From an uncultured Pseudomonadales bacterium (GTDB lineage: Bacteria > Pseudomonadota > Gammaproteobacteria > Pseudomonadales > Pseudohongiellaceae), in contig CALSUH010000005.1 in assembly GCA_943789485.1 (NCBI GenBank), positions 496,001 through 560,000 on the forward strand: DNA of 64,000 nucleotides, read 5' to 3'. This document shows, piece by piece, positions 8,615 to 17,800 of this stretch. Positions within the stretch are counted from its first letter, which is position 1, and each line of letters starts with the position of its first letter. The notes under the pieces were generated by a model. The model was not told where the DNA came from, searched no databases, and was given only the letters and a program-made list of their open reading frames with translations. The translations under genes and the position numbers were made by a program.

Positions 8615-9583
8615 ATGTCACCCAAGTTGTCATCCATTTTCTCATCAAAAACCCGCGTTTTTCTCGTAACCATTCTACTGAGTATTGCCTCGGGCTCATT
8701 TGCTCAAACCGTCACAATCGGCGTATCAATACCTTCGGCGACTCATGGTTGGGCCGGGGGACTGAATTTTCATGCAGAGCAATCCAAGGCACGCCTAGAA
8801 GCTGAAAACCCCGACCTGAAAATTGTCCTTGTAACTGCAAATAGCTCTTCCGAGCAGGCAAACGATCTGGAAGACTTGGTGGCGATCCACAATATCGATG
8901 CCCTAGTAATTCTGCCTTTTGAATCGGCACCTCTCACCGGTCCTGTTCGCAACATTAAGCGTCGCGGTGTCTTCGTCACTGTCGTCGATAGAGGCTTGAG
9001 CGAAGAGGGTATCGCCGATGTCTATGTGGCAGGCAACAACGCGGAAATGGGGCGTGTGTCCGCAGAGTATATAAAGGGAGCACTAGACAACACTGGCGAC
9101 ATCGTCGTGCTGCGCGGAATTCCTACGGTAATTGACACCCAGCGCTTCGACGGATTCATGGCGGAGTTAGAAGAAAGTAACATTAATGTATTGGACCACA
9201 AATTCGCAAACTGGAACCGAGACGATGGCTTCAGCGTAATGCAGGATTTTCTTGCGCGCTTTCCGAAGATCGATGCGGTTTGGGCACAGGATGACGACAT
9301 CGCTATCGGCGTGATTCAAGCGGTACGTCAGGCTAGGCGTCAAGACGATCTCTTTATCGTTGGCGGCGGCGGCATGAAAGACATGGTGAAGCGTGTCATG
9401 GACGGCGATCAACTAACTCCTGTCGATGTGCTGTATCCACCAGCCATGATCGAGACAGCAATGGAGCTAACAGTATTGAAGTTCACTTCGCAAATTCCAG
9501 TCAGCGGCGAATACATTCTTGGCTCTCCTCTTATCAATCAAGAGAACGCCGCCGACTATTATTTTCCCGATTCGCCGTTCTAG
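8615..9583 (+). CDS. Periplasmic sugar-type substrate-binding protein (RbsB-like, family 1/4)
   Basis: The 322-residue protein has a signal peptide ending GSFAQ. It has a type I binding fold: an opening strand TVTIGVSIPSATHGWAGGLN, then VTANSSSEQANDLEDLVAIH and LVILPFESAPLTGPVRN. The hinge and ligand region includes VVDRGLS, VAGNNAEMGR, DAVWAQDDDIAIGVIQA and VGGGGMKDMV. It should bind a monosaccharide or polyol in the periplasm. The ribosome site is AGAAGGAACC. No permease or ATPase gene is next to it; the following genes are an isomerase and an oxidoreductase. It therefore either feeds a transporter encoded elsewhere or acts as a sensor. Confidence 0.88.
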   Translation: MSPKLSSIFSSKTRVFLVTILLSIASGSFAQTVTIGVSIPSATHGWAGGLNFHAEQSKARLEAENPDLKIVLVTANSSSEQANDLEDLVAIHNIDALVILPFESAPLTGPVRNIKRRGVFVTVVDRGLSEEGIADVYVAGNNAEMGRVSAEYIKGALDNTGDIVVLRGIPTVIDTQRFDGFMAELEESNINVLDHKFANWNRDDGFSVMQDFLARFPKIDAVWAQDDDIAIGVIQAVRQARRQDDLFIVGGGGMKDMVKRVMDGDQLTPVDVLYPPAMIETAMELTVLKFTSQIPVSGEYILGSPLINQENAADYYFPDSPF

Positions 9584-9663
9584 GGCTAGACGTCCTGTAT
9601 ATACGTTCTATGGAAAAAAGAACTAATTTTGCAATATTAGTGAAAAGATAGTGAAAGCAACTT

Positions 9664-10719
9664 ATGAAAACGATAAAAGGCCCGGCCGTTTTTCTGGCAC
9701 AGTTCGCCGACGATGAATCACCTTTCAACTCGCTAGATGCGATTGCTTCCTGGGTAGCCGAGTGCGGATTCAAGGGTGTGCAGATTCCCAGCTGGGACGA
9801 GCGCCTATTCGACTTGGCGACAGCGGCCCAAAGTGTAGATTATTGTGACGAGGTGAAGGGAACTCTCGCCGCGCACAACGTTGAGATAACAGAGCTATCC
9901 ACCCACCTTCAAGGACAGTTGGTAGCAGTGCATCCAGCTTACGACGAAATGTTCGATGGCTTTGCTGTCGAGCATGTCAGAGGCAATCCAAAGGCGCGAC
10001 AGCAATGGGCGGTTGAGCAAATGCTGCTGGCGGCGAAGGCTTCCAAGAATCTCGGTCTCAGCGATCATGCGACCTTTCCCGGTGCGCTCGCCTGGCCTTA
10101 CTTCTATCCCTGGCCACAGCGACCCGCTGGCCTGATCGAGACAGCATTCGATGAACTCGCTAAACGTTGGCTGCCGATACTTAATGCATTCGACGATGCC
10201 GGTGTGAACGTGTGTTACGAGATTCATCCCGGCGAAGATCTTCACGATGGCATTACCTTCGAGATGTTTCTCGAGAGAGTGAATAATCACCCGCGCTGTA
10301 ATATTCTCTTCGATCCGAGCCACATGGTTCTGCAGCAGTTGGACTATCTAGGGTTCATGGATGCTTATCAGGATCGGATCAAGATGGTCCATATTAAGGA
10401 TGCAGAATTCAACGCGACCGCCAAGCAAGGAGTCTATGGTGGATATCAGAGTTGGGTAGATCGCGCAGGAAGATTTCGCTCTCTCGGCGACGGTCAGGTA
10501 GATTTCAAGGCTATGTTCTCGAAACTCGCAGCTTTTGGCTTCGAAGGCTGGGCTGTGTTGGAGTGGGAGTGCTGCCTCAAGCATCCCGAAGATGGTGCTA
10601 GAGAAGGCGCCGAGTTCATTCGTGATCACATCATTCACGTTACCGACAGGGCCTTTGATGACTTTGCAGATGGCGGCAGCGATGACGCGGCGAATAAAAG
10701 AATTCTAGGAATCGACTAG
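9664..10719 (+). CDS. Sugar phosphate isomerase/epimerase-like TIM-barrel enzyme
   Basis: The 351-residue cytoplasmic protein belongs to the AP-endonuclease-2-like (xylose isomerase-like) TIM barrels. Metal-site segments are visible: NVCYEIHPGEDLHDG with its glutamate, NILFDPSHMVLQ with Asp and His, MVHIKDAEF with His and Asp, and GWAVLEWECCLK with the last glutamate. Homologues act as isomerases, epimerases or 2-keto-inositol dehydratases on sugars and inositols. It lies 80 bases after the binding-protein gene and 20 bases before an oxidoreductase gene, which points to one catabolic operon. The exact sugar is unknown. Confidence 0.88.
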   Translation: MKTIKGPAVFLAQFADDESPFNSLDAIASWVAECGFKGVQIPSWDERLFDLATAAQSVDYCDEVKGTLAAHNVEITELSTHLQGQLVAVHPAYDEMFDGFAVEHVRGNPKARQQWAVEQMLLAAKASKNLGLSDHATFPGALAWPYFYPWPQRPAGLIETAFDELAKRWLPILNAFDDAGVNVCYEIHPGEDLHDGITFEMFLERVNNHPRCNILFDPSHMVLQQLDYLGFMDAYQDRIKMVHIKDAEFNATAKQGVYGGYQSWVDRAGRFRSLGDGQVDFKAMFSKLAAFGFEGWAVLEWECCLKHPEDGAREGAEFIRDHIIHVTDRAFDDFADGGSDDAANKRILGID

Positions 10720-10739
10720 CCCTTGATACGGATTACACC

Positions 10740-11906
10740 ATGACGGACGACACTTCAGCTCAGCCTAAGCTTAGACTCGGTATGGTCGGTGGTGGGCAGG
10801 GCGCCTTCATTGGCGAGGTACATCGCATAGCCGCAAGGCTGGATGATAGATACGAATTGCTAGCAGGCGCACTCAGCAGCGACTCGACAAGAGCGGCAGC
10901 ATCGGCGGTAGAATTAGGCATGGATGCCGATCGAAGTTACGAAAGTTTCGAAGACATGGCTGTGATGGAGGCCGATCGAGAAGACGGCATAGAGATCGCC
11001 ACCATCGTCACCCCTAATCATCTGCATTATCCAGCTGCTAGTGCTATGTTGCGTGCGGGAATTCACGTCATCTGCGATAAGCCTCTTACGGCTACCCTCG
11101 CTCAAGCCAAAGAGTTAGCCGAGTTGGCAAATGCTAGCGGACTCTTGTTCGCCGTCACCTATAACTACAGCGCTTATCCTATGGTTAGATTAGCTAAGCA
11201 GCTAGTGGCGCAAGGCAGGCTTGGCGATATTCGCATTGTTCAGGTTGAGTATCCGCAAGACTGGCTGGCTACTAACATCGAAGACGACGATCAGAAACAG
11301 GCGGTCTGGCGAACCGACCCAGAAAAAGCTGGGGCGGGAGGCTGTATAGGCGACATCGGAACTCATGCGTTTCATCTTGCGGAATTCATCAGTGGCTTGA
11401 AGGCGACTGAACTGCTTGCAGATTTGACCTCATTCGTAGGCCAGCGTAAATTGGATGACAACGCGAACATTCTTCTGCGCTTCGACAATGGCGCCAAAGG
11501 CAGCCTCTGGTCCAGCCAGATAGCAACCGGCAATGAGAACGCGTTACGTATTCGGCTCTATGGTGACAAGGCCGGCATCGACTGGTCGCAGGAGAACCCG
11601 AATTACCTGAGCGTCACTACCCTCGGTGGAAGTAAGGAAATACTGTCCAGAGCTAACGCTAGTATTCCCGGAGCAGCTGGCTATTCGACGCGCCTACCTG
11701 CGGGGCACCCAGAGGGTTTTCTAGAAGCCTTCGGTACACTCTATAAAGATATTGCCAAGCAATTGAATGCGCGCAAGAGCAATCGAGAGTGTGCTCCGGA
11801 CGCAATGCTTGTTCCCGGCATAGCCGATGGCTTACGCGGCATGCAGTTCATAGAGAAAGCAGTTAACTCGAATGTTGGAGGTAATACCTGGCAGAAGCTG
11901 AGTTAG
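10740..11906 (+). CDS. Gfo/Idh/MocA-family NAD(P)-dependent oxidoreductase
   Basis: This 388-residue enzyme has an N-terminal Rossmann domain with RLGMVGGGQGAFIGEVHRIA. The Gfo/Idh/MocA signature IATIVTPNHLHYPAASAMLR and ICDKPLTATLAQAKELAEL contains the catalytic Lys of the DKP motif. The C-terminal domain has GGCIGDIGTHAFHLAEFISG, where the His of GTHAFHL is the second active-site residue. These enzymes oxidise or reduce a hydroxyl of a sugar or inositol. With the isomerase just upstream this forms a typical two-enzyme oxidation/isomerisation route for the ligand of the binding protein. Confidence 0.9.
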   Translation: MTDDTSAQPKLRLGMVGGGQGAFIGEVHRIAARLDDRYELLAGALSSDSTRAAASAVELGMDADRSYESFEDMAVMEADREDGIEIATIVTPNHLHYPAASAMLRAGIHVICDKPLTATLAQAKELAELANASGLLFAVTYNYSAYPMVRLAKQLVAQGRLGDIRIVQVEYPQDWLATNIEDDDQKQAVWRTDPEKAGAGGCIGDIGTHAFHLAEFISGLKATELLADLTSFVGQRKLDDNANILLRFDNGAKGSLWSSQIATGNENALRIRLYGDKAGIDWSQENPNYLSVTTLGGSKEILSRANASIPGAAGYSTRLPAGHPEGFLEAFGTLYKDIAKQLNARKSNRECAPDAMLVPGIADGLRGMQFIEKAVNSNVGGNTWQKLS

Positions 11907-11967
11907 GGTTTGCAGCGAATGCATTGCACCACTAACTAACAAGAATCGTTAACTAGAGAAACCCACC

Positions 11968-13143
11968 ATGAGATCCACGCTCAAACCCCTATTCCTGACT
12001 CTACTACTTATCTCTGTAGTGGGCACGGCATTCGCTACAGATGACAGCAGCAACAATTCTAAAGCATCGGATACTTCCGCCATTATTGCCGGTGCGGCGG
12101 GTTCGATTTTGACCTATCCTTGGATTGCTTATCTAGCCTATGACACTGGTGAGCAATACTGCGGTGCTAGCCTTATATCTCCGACTTGGATTCTTACTGC
12201 GGCGCACTGCTTCCTTAACGAGGCGGGTGACGAAATAGATATTGAAACCGGCGCGCTTTCTACGATTTTTCTGAACACAGACACTACTACGCCTCCGGGA
12301 ACTGCTGCAATCGAGGGAGCAATCGGGCAGATAATTGTGCACCCCAATTACGAGCCGGACTTTGACACGAGCCCGAACTCGAATGACTTTGATATCGCCC
12401 TCGTAGAGATCACGGCGGCCGTAGATTTACAGCCGGTGTCTTTGTTGGCAGCAGATGCACCGTTGATCGATGCAGGAATCGAGGCGATCATCATGGGCTG
12501 GGGTACTACCGCGGTAGACGCTGCGAACGAATCGATTGAACCCTCGGATACGTTACTGCAAGCGAAGCAATTGATAGTTGATAACAGCACTTGCCTAGAT
12601 GTCTATTCCGACGGGATTACGGACAACATGATCTGTGCTGGCGGCAGCACGGCTGCGCCAACAACCGACACTTGTCAGGGTGATAGCGGCGGTCCACTCA
12701 GTATCGCTAGCGGGGATTCGTTTGTGCAAGTCGGTATTGTGAGTTTTGGTGGCGTAGGCGGGCCGATCTGTGGCGACCCCGATTCACCGAGTGTCTATTC
12801 TAGCGTTTCGGCACTTGCTGGGTTTATCCAGCTACATGCCACGGATGCGACCTTTACCACGCTGGAGCCGAATGCCGGAATCCCCTCTCCAGTACTAGCT
12901 ATAACGGTAGATGGGTTAATGGTTACGATTAATTGGTCTGAGGTGCCCGGTGCAACAGGTTACCTACTTTACTACGCACCATTTCCTTCTCAGACACCGA
13001 TAAATAATCTGGATGTAGGGCCCCTAAATACTCTATCTGGGGAGTTAGCAGTTGGAACATCTCTCTATGTTGCCGTGCAACCGTATAACGCAGAAGGTCC
13101 TATCGATGTTTTCTCAAACGTAGAGATATTCACGATCGAGTAG
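11968..13143 (+). CDS. Secreted trypsin-like serine protease with C-terminal Fn3-like domain
   Basis: The 391-residue product has a signal peptide (LTLLLISVVGTAFA) and an S1A chymotrypsin-fold domain. The catalytic triad is His80 (TAAHC), Asp142 (FDIAL) and Ser240 (GDSGGP). Asp234 in DTCQGDSGG sits at the position that sets trypsin-like preference for Lys or Arg. The zymogen junction looks like AIIAGAAGSILTYPWIAYLAY. After about residue 300 a region with VTINWSEVPGATGYLLYYAP resembles a fibronectin type III domain, which may anchor the enzyme to a substrate. Such proteases are common in marine gammaproteobacteria. The gene stands alone. Confidence 0.92.
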   Translation: MRSTLKPLFLTLLLISVVGTAFATDDSSNNSKASDTSAIIAGAAGSILTYPWIAYLAYDTGEQYCGASLISPTWILTAAHCFLNEAGDEIDIETGALSTIFLNTDTTTPPGTAAIEGAIGQIIVHPNYEPDFDTSPNSNDFDIALVEITAAVDLQPVSLLAADAPLIDAGIEAIIMGWGTTAVDAANESIEPSDTLLQAKQLIVDNSTCLDVYSDGITDNMICAGGSTAAPTTDTCQGDSGGPLSIASGDSFVQVGIVSFGGVGGPICGDPDSPSVYSSVSALAGFIQLHATDATFTTLEPNAGIPSPVLAITVDGLMVTINWSEVPGATGYLLYYAPFPSQTPINNLDVGPLNTLSGELAVGTSLYVAVQPYNAEGPIDVFSNVEIFTIE

Positions 13144-13178
13144 AACAGCTTTACTAATGCTGGACTACGTTTCGTAGA

Positions 13179-13532
13179 TTAGCTATTCGCTCTAGTCTTG
13201 TTAAGTGAATTGATACCAGCTTCAACGCCATTCACAACTGCCCTTGCTACTAACAGAAAAGACAATTTTACGCGCTGCAGCAAAGGCAGTGCGTTGCTAG
13301 TGTCCCAACGGCGGCGCCAAGTCCTCATATTTTCGTTTCTATGCAGCAGCGCGTCGAAGCGACTGGATACTTTTGCCAGCAGCAATGCCGCGAGAAACAG
13401 AAACAAAACTCCTGGGATGATGGGCAAGATCAAACCCACTATTCCGAGCAGGATAAGTAGGCCAACCAAGACCAAACAAGCCCCTTTGTACAACATTGGC
13501 ATTAAACCGTTTTCTGAATTCTTTTCCTTCAT
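13179..13532 (-). CDS. YbaN/DUF454-like small inner-membrane protein
   Basis: The start at 13532 has GGAGG nine bases upstream and gives 117 residues; an upstream in-frame start at 13592 lacks this. The sequence has two closely spaced membrane helices (YKGACLVLVGLLILLGIVGL and ILPIIPGVLFLFLAALLLA) joined by a GLILPIIPG turn, then a basic amphipathic tail. This layout matches small proteins of the YbaN/DUF454 type, whose role is unknown. It converges on the protease gene with only 35 bases between them. Confidence 0.7.
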   Translation of the reverse strand: MKEKNSENGLMPMLYKGACLVLVGLLILLGIVGLILPIIPGVLFLFLAALLLAKVSSRFDALLHRNENMRTWRRRWDTSNALPLLQRVKLSFLLVARAVVNGVEAGINSLNKTRANS

Positions 13533-13812
13533 CGCCTCTACCTCCACAACTAAATTTCTTCCATCACTTTTTATCAACTGTTCTGTAATCAATGCAGCAT
13601 CCGTACCAATAGTTAAGTTATTGAAATAGGTATCTAAAATATTCTGATCTCGGTGATATTCATTTACTAGATGGTGTAATAGGCTAATTACTTACACTAT
13701 TGCGCGTTTCTCTAAATGCCGTAGAAGGACTCGTAATTGGTCACTTTTTCGACGATCGTTAGGGTAGAATGGCGGCCCGGAAGTCACCAGCATTCACCAA
13801 AGTAATTATTCC

Positions 13813-15723
13813 ATGCCTCTAGTTCGTCTCGATAAAGTTGCTCTCAATTTTGGTACTCATATTCTTCTCGATGAAGTCGATTTCACGCTGAAGAAGGGCA
13901 GTAAGATTGGATTGTTAGGCCGTAATGGCGCTGGTAAAACCACTTTCATGAAGGTCATCGCGGGATCGATGCAGCCCGACAGCGGCGAGCGCTGGCTTAG
14001 GCCCGGAGTAGAGGTCGCGTGGCTAGAGCAGTCACTACCGGTCGCCGACGAGCAGTCTGTCTATGACATGGTTGCGGGCGGCCTTGCCGAAGTGGGTGAG
14101 CTCCTAAAGCAGTACCATCACATGATTGCTGACTACGAGAATGCCGACATGAGCAAACTTGAGCGCGTGCAGGGCGAGCTGGAAGCGAAGCAGGGTTGGA
14201 GTTTGGGGCAGAAAGTTGACACGGTCATCACGCAACTGCAATTGCCGGCAGATAAACTCATGTCGGAGTTATCTGGTGGATGGCGCAAGCGCGTAGCCTT
14301 GGCGCGCGCTCTGGTACGAGAACCAGAATTTCTCCTTCTCGACGAGCCGACTAATCACCTCGACGTGCCAGCGATAGAGTGGCTAGAGAAGCAACTGCAA
14401 GACTACAACGGCGCCGTCTTGCTCGTTACTCACGACAGAACTTTCCTGCAGAACGTAGTTAACAAGATTGTAGAAATCGATAGAGGGCACCTGTACGAAT
14501 TCGAAGGAACGTTTCAGAAATTTCTAGATTTTCGCGAGCAGCAGCTTGCCAGCGAAGAGAGAGCGAACAAATTATTCGATAAGAAACTGGCGGAAGAAGA
14601 AGTCTGGATCCGGCAAGGCATCAAGGCAAGACGCACGCGCAACGAAGGTAGGGTTCGTGCGTTAGAGGCATTGCGACTGGCCAGAGGCGCGCGCAGAGAG
14701 CTTGAGGGAAGTGCAAAGTTCAAGCTGAACACCACTGAGAGTTCAGGAAAGATTGTGGCGGAGCTGGAAGACATCAGCCACAGTTTTGATGAGCGACCTA
14801 TCATCAAGAATTTTTCTACTACAGTCATGCGTGGCGACCGCATAGGTATCGTCGGTGCGAATGGTGCGGGCAAGTCGACGCTGCTGAAGATTCTATTGGG
14901 TAAACTGACTGCTCAGGAAGGCACTGTAAAACTCGGGTCGAAATTAGAGGTCGCCTACTTCGATCAGTTACGCGAACATCTCGACATGGAAAAAAATCTA
15001 ATCGATAACGTGAGCGGCGGTTCGGATTACATCGAGATCAATGGCCAGAACAAGCATGTGATCAGCTATCTTGGTGACTTTCTCTTTGCGCCAGATAGAA
15101 TTCGCACGCCGGCCAAGGCGCTCTCCGGTGGTGAACAGAACCGGGCGATACTTGCGAAGGTGTTTAGCAGGCCAGCGAATATTCTGGTACTGGACGAACC
15201 AACAAACGATCTAGACATCGAGACTCTGGAACTGCTCGAAGACATACTATTGAAGTTCGACGGAACGGTGCTACTCGTAAGTCACGATAGGCAGTTCATG
15301 GACAATGTGGTTACTAGCCTGATGGTGTTCGAAGGTGATGGAAAGATCGGCGAGTATGTCGGCGGCTACAGCGACTGGGCGCGTAAAGGCGGTAAGTTGT
15401 TTAGCTTTGAAGACGGCGAGAAAGCCAGCGGAGGATCAACAAGCAAGCAGCTAGAAGAAAAGCCTGAGCCGAAAAAAGCTGTAAGTAAAAAACTCTCCTA
15501 CAAGAATCAGCGCGAACTTGAGGAGCTGCCCGCAAAGATAGAAGCGCTTGAGGTAAGTCAGTCTGAGTTAGAAAAGTACATGTCGCAACCTGAGTTCTAC
15601 GAGAATCAGGACGACGGTGGAAAATCTGTCGAGGAGACGCTGAAGCAGGTAGCCGATGTGCAGAGTCAACTTGAGAAAACGTATGAACGTTGGGAAGAGT
15701 TAGAGAAGCTACGAAACGCCTAA
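13813..15723 (+). CDS. uup: ABC-F ATPase Uup
   Basis: This 636-residue soluble protein has two ABC domains without membrane segments. The first carries Walker A GRNGAGKTT at 37-45, signature LSGGWRKR and Walker B LLLDEPTNHLD. The second has Walker A GANGAGKST near 347, signature LSGGEQNR and VLDEPTNDLD. The ABC-F linker lies between them (about residues 235-300, rich in Arg and Lys). The C-terminal 110 residues form a charged coiled coil (KKLSYKNQRELEELPAKIEA), the DNA-binding tail that marks Uup rather than EttA or YheS. Uup acts on ribosomes and influences transposon excision. A perfect inverted repeat GCTTCGC/GCGAAGC directly follows the stop codon but has no T-run. Confidence 0.93.
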   Translation: MPLVRLDKVALNFGTHILLDEVDFTLKKGSKIGLLGRNGAGKTTFMKVIAGSMQPDSGERWLRPGVEVAWLEQSLPVADEQSVYDMVAGGLAEVGELLKQYHHMIADYENADMSKLERVQGELEAKQGWSLGQKVDTVITQLQLPADKLMSELSGGWRKRVALARALVREPEFLLLDEPTNHLDVPAIEWLEKQLQDYNGAVLLVTHDRTFLQNVVNKIVEIDRGHLYEFEGTFQKFLDFREQQLASEERANKLFDKKLAEEEVWIRQGIKARRTRNEGRVRALEALRLARGARRELEGSAKFKLNTTESSGKIVAELEDISHSFDERPIIKNFSTTVMRGDRIGIVGANGAGKSTLLKILLGKLTAQEGTVKLGSKLEVAYFDQLREHLDMEKNLIDNVSGGSDYIEINGQNKHVISYLGDFLFAPDRIRTPAKALSGGEQNRAILAKVFSRPANILVLDEPTNDLDIETLELLEDILLKFDGTVLLVSHDRQFMDNVVTSLMVFEGDGKIGEYVGGYSDWARKGGKLFSFEDGEKASGGSTSKQLEEKPEPKKAVSKKLSYKNQRELEELPAKIEALEVSQSELEKYMSQPEFYENQDDGGKSVEETLKQVADVQSQLEKTYERWEELEKLRNA

Positions 15724-15744
15724 GCTTCGCAGCGAAGCGTACTA

Positions 15745-16677
15745 TCACAGTGGGAGCCGTACGCCTTCGGTTGCTACATTGTATCCCTGCGATCGTACGA
15801 ACTTACTCTCGTCACTCTCGGCATTCAGTAACGGATTCGTATGGTTAAAGTGTATGAACCAAACTTTCGCTCGCTCATTACTTGATAGCTCACTTAGTGC
15901 ATCCATGCTTTCCGTAACGAGGGGATGCGGAACCTGTGACATGTCGCGGCCAGGCAGCTCACCATCGCCATAGAACGTCGCATCGATCAATGCATAGTCG
16001 ACTGATCTCACCAGCGCGGCAAGGTCTGTATCCCACACCGACCACTTATTGATATCTGGAATGAATACTGCTTTCTTGTTTGGTCCGGTAATCTCATAGC
16101 CCACCGTTTCGGAAAACTCGTCTCTGTGAGGAACGAGAAACGGAGTGACTTGGATGTCAGCAAGACTTTCTGCCGCCCCCTCCCGGAGTGCCTCCAGCCG
16201 AATATTCTCGAACTCGACTAATTGACTCCAAGGGCCATTGTTCTCTAGAAAGCTAAACATGCGCGGCATGGCGTAGACCGGCAGGTTGGAAGCTGACATT
16301 GCCTCATGTCCGAAGAACATCAGGCCGGCATAGTGTCCGATATGAGCATGAGTGAGAAACACGCCGACAAGTTGAAAATTTTCATTGGGTGCTTCTAAAT
16401 CTAGCGCGTACAGCTGCGCCGGAAGATTAGGCGTGGCCTCGAAGAGAATTTTTTGTCCAGAGATGGGGTTGATAGCGGCAATTGAAGCAGCTCCTCTACG
16501 TAAGCTAGGGTCAATCCAGCCAGGCAGGCAATGCTCTGCATAACAACCCATCTGTGGATAGCCGGCATCCTGCGCAACGCCAAGTATGTAGATGTAAGGC
16601 TCGTCCGTCTGCGCAAGGGAAGCTGTGGCCAAAAATAGTGAGCAGAAGGCAGTGGTGATTCGGACAAGCGGCTTCAT
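15745..16677 (-). CDS. Exported PqqB-like metallo-beta-lactamase-fold hydrolase
   Basis: The 310-residue product has a signal peptide (LFLATASLAQ). It then follows the PqqB pattern: YILGVAQDAGYPQMGC at the start, GVFLTHAHIGHYAGLMFFG with the HxHxGH metal motif, a FLVPHRDEFSETVGY loop, and a late VWFIHFNHTNPLL. True PqqB is cytoplasmic and acts in PQQ synthesis, whereas this paralogue is exported. It may hydrolyse or oxidise a periplasmic substrate. Its ATG overlaps the stop of the upstream membrane-protein gene by four bases (ATGA), so it is translationally coupled as the last gene of a three-gene operon. Confidence 0.8.
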   Translation of the reverse strand: MKPLVRITTAFCSLFLATASLAQTDEPYIYILGVAQDAGYPQMGCYAEHCLPGWIDPSLRRGAASIAAINPISGQKILFEATPNLPAQLYALDLEAPNENFQLVGVFLTHAHIGHYAGLMFFGHEAMSASNLPVYAMPRMFSFLENNGPWSQLVEFENIRLEALREGAAESLADIQVTPFLVPHRDEFSETVGYEITGPNKKAVFIPDINKWSVWDTDLAALVRSVDYALIDATFYGDGELPGRDMSQVPHPLVTESMDALSELSSNERAKVWFIHFNHTNPLLNAESDESKFVRSQGYNVATEGVRLPL

Positions 16678-17120
16678 TTGAGCTCGCTATCTTCAACTGT
16701 TTCGGCAGCGGCTTTGAAATAACTTGTTCTCCACAGAACCGCTGCTAAGGCGAGAAAGGGAATGGCAACCAACAGGCCGGATGTTACTCCGCCGCCTCGA
16801 TCATCGAGAAAGCTCCAAATGAACATGCCTGCCGCAATCTGCGCGGTGTATAGGGCCGCCCAAGGGAACATCCATGTTCGCATCTTCCAAAACCCCCAGA
16901 ACCCCGCGCCGTATACGTACCAGTGCAGCACGCCACCGGCCTTCGCAGCCCAGCCGGTGAAGAGTAGACCGAACCACACCTCCTGATCTTCAGACAACGG
17001 CTTTAAGAGAACATCCCAGGGTAGATAGATAAATGTCATATACGCACAGAACAGCATCAGTGCATTCATCCAGTGGGGCCGGCTCTTTAGATTGGCTAGT
17101 AAGGAGTTAAAGAATTGCAT
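16674..17120 (-). CDS. Four-helix inner-membrane protein of unknown function
   Basis: The start ATG at 17120 has GGTGA five bases upstream; it gives 148 residues. Hydrophobic helices lie at about ALMLFCAYMTFIYLPWDVLL, VWFGLLFTGWAAKAGGVLHW, FPWAALYTAQIAAGMFIWSF and SGLLVAIPFLALAAVLWR. I do not recognise the family. Its gene begins one base after the MOSC gene ends and overlaps the PqqB-like gene by four bases, so all three are surely made together. A role linked to the PqqB-like enzyme is possible but only inferred. Confidence 0.8.
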   Translation of the reverse strand: MQFFNSLLANLKSRPHWMNALMLFCAYMTFIYLPWDVLLKPLSEDQEVWFGLLFTGWAAKAGGVLHWYVYGAGFWGFWKMRTWMFPWAALYTAQIAAGMFIWSFLDDRGGGVTSGLLVAIPFLALAAVLWRTSYFKAAAETVEDSELK

Positions 17121-17121
17121 G

Positions 17122-17595
17122 TTAGTCACCAATTGCTGTAATTGTGTCGCCGATTTTTAAATCGCCATCTTCTAGAATAATTGCTCTCAGGCCAGCCTTC
17201 TTTTTCAGCTCTGGCAGAACCGCACGGTGCACGGTCGCGGCAAGAAAGGCGCAGGGCGCACAGTCTTCGACGCCTTGGCATAACGCGCTGCCAAGCGTAA
17301 ACTTTTTGCCAATTAATTCATTGAGATCAATGCCGCTGATAAGGACATTACGCCGAAAGTCAGCGTAGTCGATCTCGACGTTGTTTCTCTTTAAAAAACT
17401 ATCGAGCTCTTCCTTGGAAATCATGCTGATATGGTTCGATGGCGCTAGGTTTCCTGCTGCTAGACATTCCAATGCCCGTTCATGATAACGATCACCACTG
17501 ATCCCCTTTCCCGCTTCGAGCTTCGCGACTTCTATTTCAAGCGGCTGTTCACGCCGAGTTTTTGTTATGAAAATATTTTCTACTGTAGGGTTCAT
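17122..17595 (-). CDS. MOSC-domain protein
   Basis: The start at 17595 gives 157 residues beginning MNPTVENIFITKTRREQPLE. MOSC features are GKGISGDRYHERA near residue 35, RRNVLISGIDLNELIGKKFT, and the conserved cysteine of EDCAPCAFL near 120. The C-terminus has the GLRAIILEDGDLKIGDTI strand set. MOSC domains bind or transfer sulfur carried on cysteine or on molybdenum cofactor. This is a stand-alone short form of the YiiM/YuaD kind without the N-terminal beta-barrel. It is the first gene of the operon with the membrane protein and the PqqB-like enzyme. Confidence 0.88.
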   Translation of the reverse strand: MNPTVENIFITKTRREQPLEIEVAKLEAGKGISGDRYHERALECLAAGNLAPSNHISMISKEELDSFLKRNNVEIDYADFRRNVLISGIDLNELIGKKFTLGSALCQGVEDCAPCAFLAATVHRAVLPELKKKAGLRAIILEDGDLKIGDTITAIGD

Positions 17596-17800
17596 GTTAA
17601 TTAATTCTCTGTAGCGTAATTTAAAAACACTAGTTATTGGTCTCCATACCCAGATCACCTAGCAATGTAGTTGCTATGATCACGCACTTATGCCCGCAAA
17701 ATAAACAATCACAACGATTGAGTCCTTTTGGATCTTTTCCACTTTTGCGCCGAATTCGGCCGTGCCGCTATGGCATTTACCTAACAGCGATTGTGCCTAA

